Assembly (NCBI GenBank): GCA_001784735.1
Contig: MFSB01000021.1
Span: 1 to 6,611 of the forward strand
Reading direction: 5' to 3'
Source of the DNA: Candidatus Moranbacteria bacterium RIFCSPLOWO2_12_FULL_48_12
GTDB taxonomy: Bacteria > Patescibacteriota > Minisyncoccia > Moranbacterales > UBA1568
Length of the DNA stretch: 6,611 nt
In this document: one piece after another, positions 4,993 to 6,611 of the stretch
How positions within the stretch are numbered: position 1 is the stretch's first letter
Layout of the letters: each line of letters opens with the position of its first letter
The notes under the pieces: model-generated
Seen by the model: only the letters and a program-made list of their open reading frames with translations
Told to the model about the DNA's origin: nothing
Databases searched by the model: none
Made by a program: the position numbers and the translations under genes

Positions 4993-5100
4993 CCCATTCA
5001 GCCCATTGCCTGTTTTCTTTCGTCATCCCTTTACCGTCGCATTCTTCCCATTAAACCCCTTTCTCCCATTGTCTATTCATTTTTTATCCCATTACTCCAT
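4993..5100. repeat. Degenerate CCCATT array between the four-helix-bundle and Nudix genes
   Basis: CCCATT occurs at 4993, 5002, 5047, 5065 and 5088, with variants CCCTTT (5027), CGCATT (5038) and CCCCTT (5056). Within sub-blocks the spacing is 9 bp (4993/5002 and 5038/5047/5056/5065), as in the upstream array. It fills nearly the whole 129-nt gap between the two genes. No hairpin terminator or promoter is evident in it. Confidence 0.75.
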
Positions 5101-5111
5101 ATTCTACAGCT

Positions 5112-5624
5112 ATGATGAAAAGTTTTTTTTATGACACCCAAGAGTTCCCGTATCACCTTTCTGTAGGAGCGGTTCTCTATAATGACAGCGGACAAATTGC
5201 TTGTCATTACTTCAATGATTTTTCGGTAACCAGTAAGAGTACTCATAGTTATCCTCAAGAGAGTTTCTACATTCTCATGCGTGAAACTGTCGAGAAAGAA
5301 GAGAGTTTGGAGCAGGCTGTCTTGCGCGGCATCAAAGAGGAGTTTGGAGCGACCGGAGAAATTGAAAGGTTCATCGGAACATTGGTAACAAAATTTCCCC
5401 GGGGGGAAATGTGGATCGAGAAGACAACGGTATATTTTCTTATAAAACTGAAGGATTTTGATCCTAGTAAGAGAGTTCTCGACGACGGGGAGAAGGTGAG
5501 CGTAGTTCAATGGCAACCCATAGATTTTTTGATTTCAAAAATGGAGGAACAACAGAAAAAATATGAAAGAACCGATCTTGATGAATCGGAGATTTTGAAA
5601 AGGGCTAAAAAATTCTTACGCTAG
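5112..5624 (+). CDS. Nudix-family hydrolase-like protein with a divergent Nudix box
   Basis: This 170-residue protein has the Nudix layout: an N-terminal strand (HLSVGAVLYNDSGQIACH, 15-32), the Nudix-box region ETVEKEESLEQAVLRGIKEEFGA (58-80 in two blocks around Ser65), then strands KTTVYFLIKL and VSVVQWQPIDF. Against GX5EX7REUXEEXGU, the metal-binding Glu76 and Glu77, Glu64, Arg72 and Gly79 are present. The first Gly is Glu58 and the Glu after Arg is Gly73. Nudix enzymes cleave nucleoside diphosphates linked to other groups. With two box changes the substrate, and even activity, are uncertain. The start could be ATG 5112 or the next codon, ATG 5115. No Shine-Dalgarno is seen. The stop is four bases before ileS, suggesting a shared transcript. 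Confidence 0.82.
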   Translation: MMKSFFYDTQEFPYHLSVGAVLYNDSGQIACHYFNDFSVTSKSTHSYPQESFYILMRETVEKEESLEQAVLRGIKEEFGATGEIERFIGTLVTKFPRGEMWIEKTTVYFLIKLKDFDPSKRVLDDGEKVSVVQWQPIDFLISKMEEQQKKYERTDLDESEILKRAKKFLR

Positions 5625-5628
5625 TCAT

Positions 5629-6611
5629 ATGTTCAAAAAAGTCGAGGCTCAGGTGAGTTTTCCGAAGATGGAAGAAGGTATTCTTCAGTTTTGGGATGAA
5701 GAGAAGATTTTTGAGAAGTCGGTGGCGAATCGAGAAGGGAAGCCACAGTATAGTTTTTATGACGGGCCGCCGTTTGCGACGGGGACGCCGCACTATGGGC
5801 ATATCGTGGCGAGCGCTATCAAAGACACCATGCCGCGCTATTTTACGATGAAGGGTTTCCAGGTAGAACGGCGCTGGGGTTGGGATTGTCATGGCCTGCC
5901 GATCGAAAATATCGCGGAAAAGGAATTGGGCATCACGCATAAGAAAGAGATCGAGACTCTTGGTGTTGAGAAATTCAACGAGATCTGCCGTTCCAAGGTG
6001 TTGGAATACGTGGCCGAATGGAAAAAAGTGATTCGGCGCTTCGGTCGCTTTGCCGATATGGAGAACGCCTACAAGACGATGGATCTCAGCTATATGGAAT
6101 CCGTCTGGTGGGTGTTCAAGGAATTGTGGGACAAAGGACTTATCTATGAGAGCTATCGGACGATGCACATCTGTCCGCGCTGTGAGACGACCTTGTCGCA
6201 GTCAGAAGTGGCGGAAGGCTATCAGATGGTGAAAGATCTTGCAGTTACGGCGAAGTTTGAGCTCGTCGACCCCGTAAAATCCTCAGAGGCTTCGGATCAC
6301 GGGGCAAGTGATCCGAAGACATACTTACTTGCATGGACGACGACTCCATGGACTCTGCCAGGTAATGTTGCTCTCGCAGTTGGAAAAGATATTCAATATA
6401 TAAAAATTCGATATAACAATGAAAAAGGAGAAGCTGAATTTTTTATTTTAGCAAAGTCAGTTTATGAGAGTCGAAAAGATGAACTATTTCCATCAGTAAA
6501 AAAATTAAAATCGCTTGAAGTCCCGCCTGTGTCACCGCAAGTCATAGAAGTGATGAGTGGAGTTAGTCTTGTTGGTAGAAAATATAAGCCGCTGTTTGAT
6601 TATTATGCCAA
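5629..6611 (+). CDS. ileS: Isoleucyl-tRNA synthetase, 5' portion (runs off the window)
   Basis: 327 codons are visible of a class Ia enzyme that normally has about 900-1100 residues. It charges tRNA-Ile and edits valine. Signatures seen are YDGPPFATGTPHYGHIVAS (44-62, with HYGH as the HIGH motif), MKGFQVERRWGWDCHGLPIE (74-93), ICPRCETTLSQSEVAEGY (181-198) and the editing-domain start LAWTTTPWTLPGNVALAVG (234-252). The RRWGWDCHGLP form marks the eukaryote-like type 2 IleS, the type known for low mupirocin sensitivity and frequent in Patescibacteria. The KMSKS and anticodon domains lie beyond the window. The start at 5629, four bases after the Nudix stop, fits the family N-terminus (FPKMEEGILQFW). 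No close ribosome binding site is seen, so translation may be coupled. Residues about 213-229 come from an inverted-repeat insert. Third-position composition turns AT-rich after about 6370. Confidence 0.96.
   Translation, partial: MFKKVEAQVSFPKMEEGILQFWDEEKIFEKSVANREGKPQYSFYDGPPFATGTPHYGHIVASAIKDTMPRYFTMKGFQVERRWGWDCHGLPIENIAEKELGITHKKEIETLGVEKFNEICRSKVLEYVAEWKKVIRRFGRFADMENAYKTMDLSYMESVWWVFKELWDKGLIYESYRTMHICPRCETTLSQSEVAEGYQMVKDLAVTAKFELVDPVKSSEASDHGASDPKTYLLAWTTTPWTLPGNVALAVGKDIQYIKIRYNNEKGEAEFFILAKSVYESRKDELFPSVKKLKSLEVPPVSPQVIEVMSGVSLVGRKYKPLFDYYA
6270..6318. repeat. Inverted-repeat element in frame within the ileS editing domain
   Basis: CTTCGGATCAC (6290-6300) and GTGATCCGAAG (6308-6318) form a perfect 11-bp stem with loop GGGGCAA. 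An alternative, mutually exclusive stem pairs CCCCGT (6270-6275) with ACGGGG (6299-6304) and encloses CCTC-A-GAGG (6281-6289). The translated stretch VDPVKSSEASDHGASDP lies between strand AKFEL and LLAWTTTPWT, where family members usually have only a short loop, so it looks like an acquired insert. Confidence 0.8.

Noticed and set aside
4271..5100. CRISPR array or diversity-generating retroelement
   Set aside because: The 9-bp units are far too short and lack spacers. No reverse transcriptase, cas gene or template/variable repeat pair is in the window, although the four-helix-bundle protein is related to Avd.

Overview
The window reads as a stretch of bacterial chromosome, most likely from a Candidate Phyla Radiation (Patescibacteria) organism or something similar. 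That placement is an inference. It rests on the eukaryote-like IleS, a stand-alone S23-type four-helix-bundle protein, several genes without a clear Shine-Dalgarno, very small membrane proteins, and many short repeats lying inside conserved genes. TGA ends argS and the 499-639 gene, and no gene needs TGA read through, so the standard bacterial code fits. All genes I support are on the + strand.

Layout. 1-76 is the 3' end of a gene whose C-terminus carries a perfect 27-bp tandem duplication, followed by a textbook terminator (79-111). 126-401 is an unrecognised 91-aa protein. A good promoter (414-445) drives a small one-helix membrane protein (499-639), closed by a hairpin and pyrimidine tract (665-720). 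argS follows, with its start best placed at 753 by its ribosome binding site, and runs to 2426. 2427-2867 holds an inverted-repeat-bounded segment, a TATAAT promoter, a second tiny membrane protein (2625-2774) and a perfect 38-bp palindrome. Then come a fused histidine-phosphatase/low-molecular-weight tyrosine-phosphatase-like protein (2868-3761), an overlapping HIT-family gene (3754-4215), an S23-like four-helix-bundle gene (4314-4982), a Nudix-family gene (5112-5624), and the 5' half or less of ileS (5629 to the window end).

Function. Two aminoacyl-tRNA synthetases (Arg, Ile) frame a group of small enzymes acting on phosphate esters or nucleotides: phosphatase fusion, HIT hydrolase or transferase, and Nudix hydrolase. 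The 8-nt overlap and 4-nt gap between neighbours suggest coupled expression. I see no evidence that these enzymes form one pathway.

The most striking theme is in-frame repeat DNA inside conserved genes. A 67-bp palindromic element adds about 24 residues to the N-terminal domain of ArgS, an inverted-repeat element adds about 17 residues to the editing domain of IleS, and a 9-bp G-rich array encodes a collagen-like (M/K/R)-G-X segment in the four-helix-bundle protein. The same 9-bp motif flanks that last gene on both sides in the opposite orientation (CCCATT), so the flanks and the insert are complementary.
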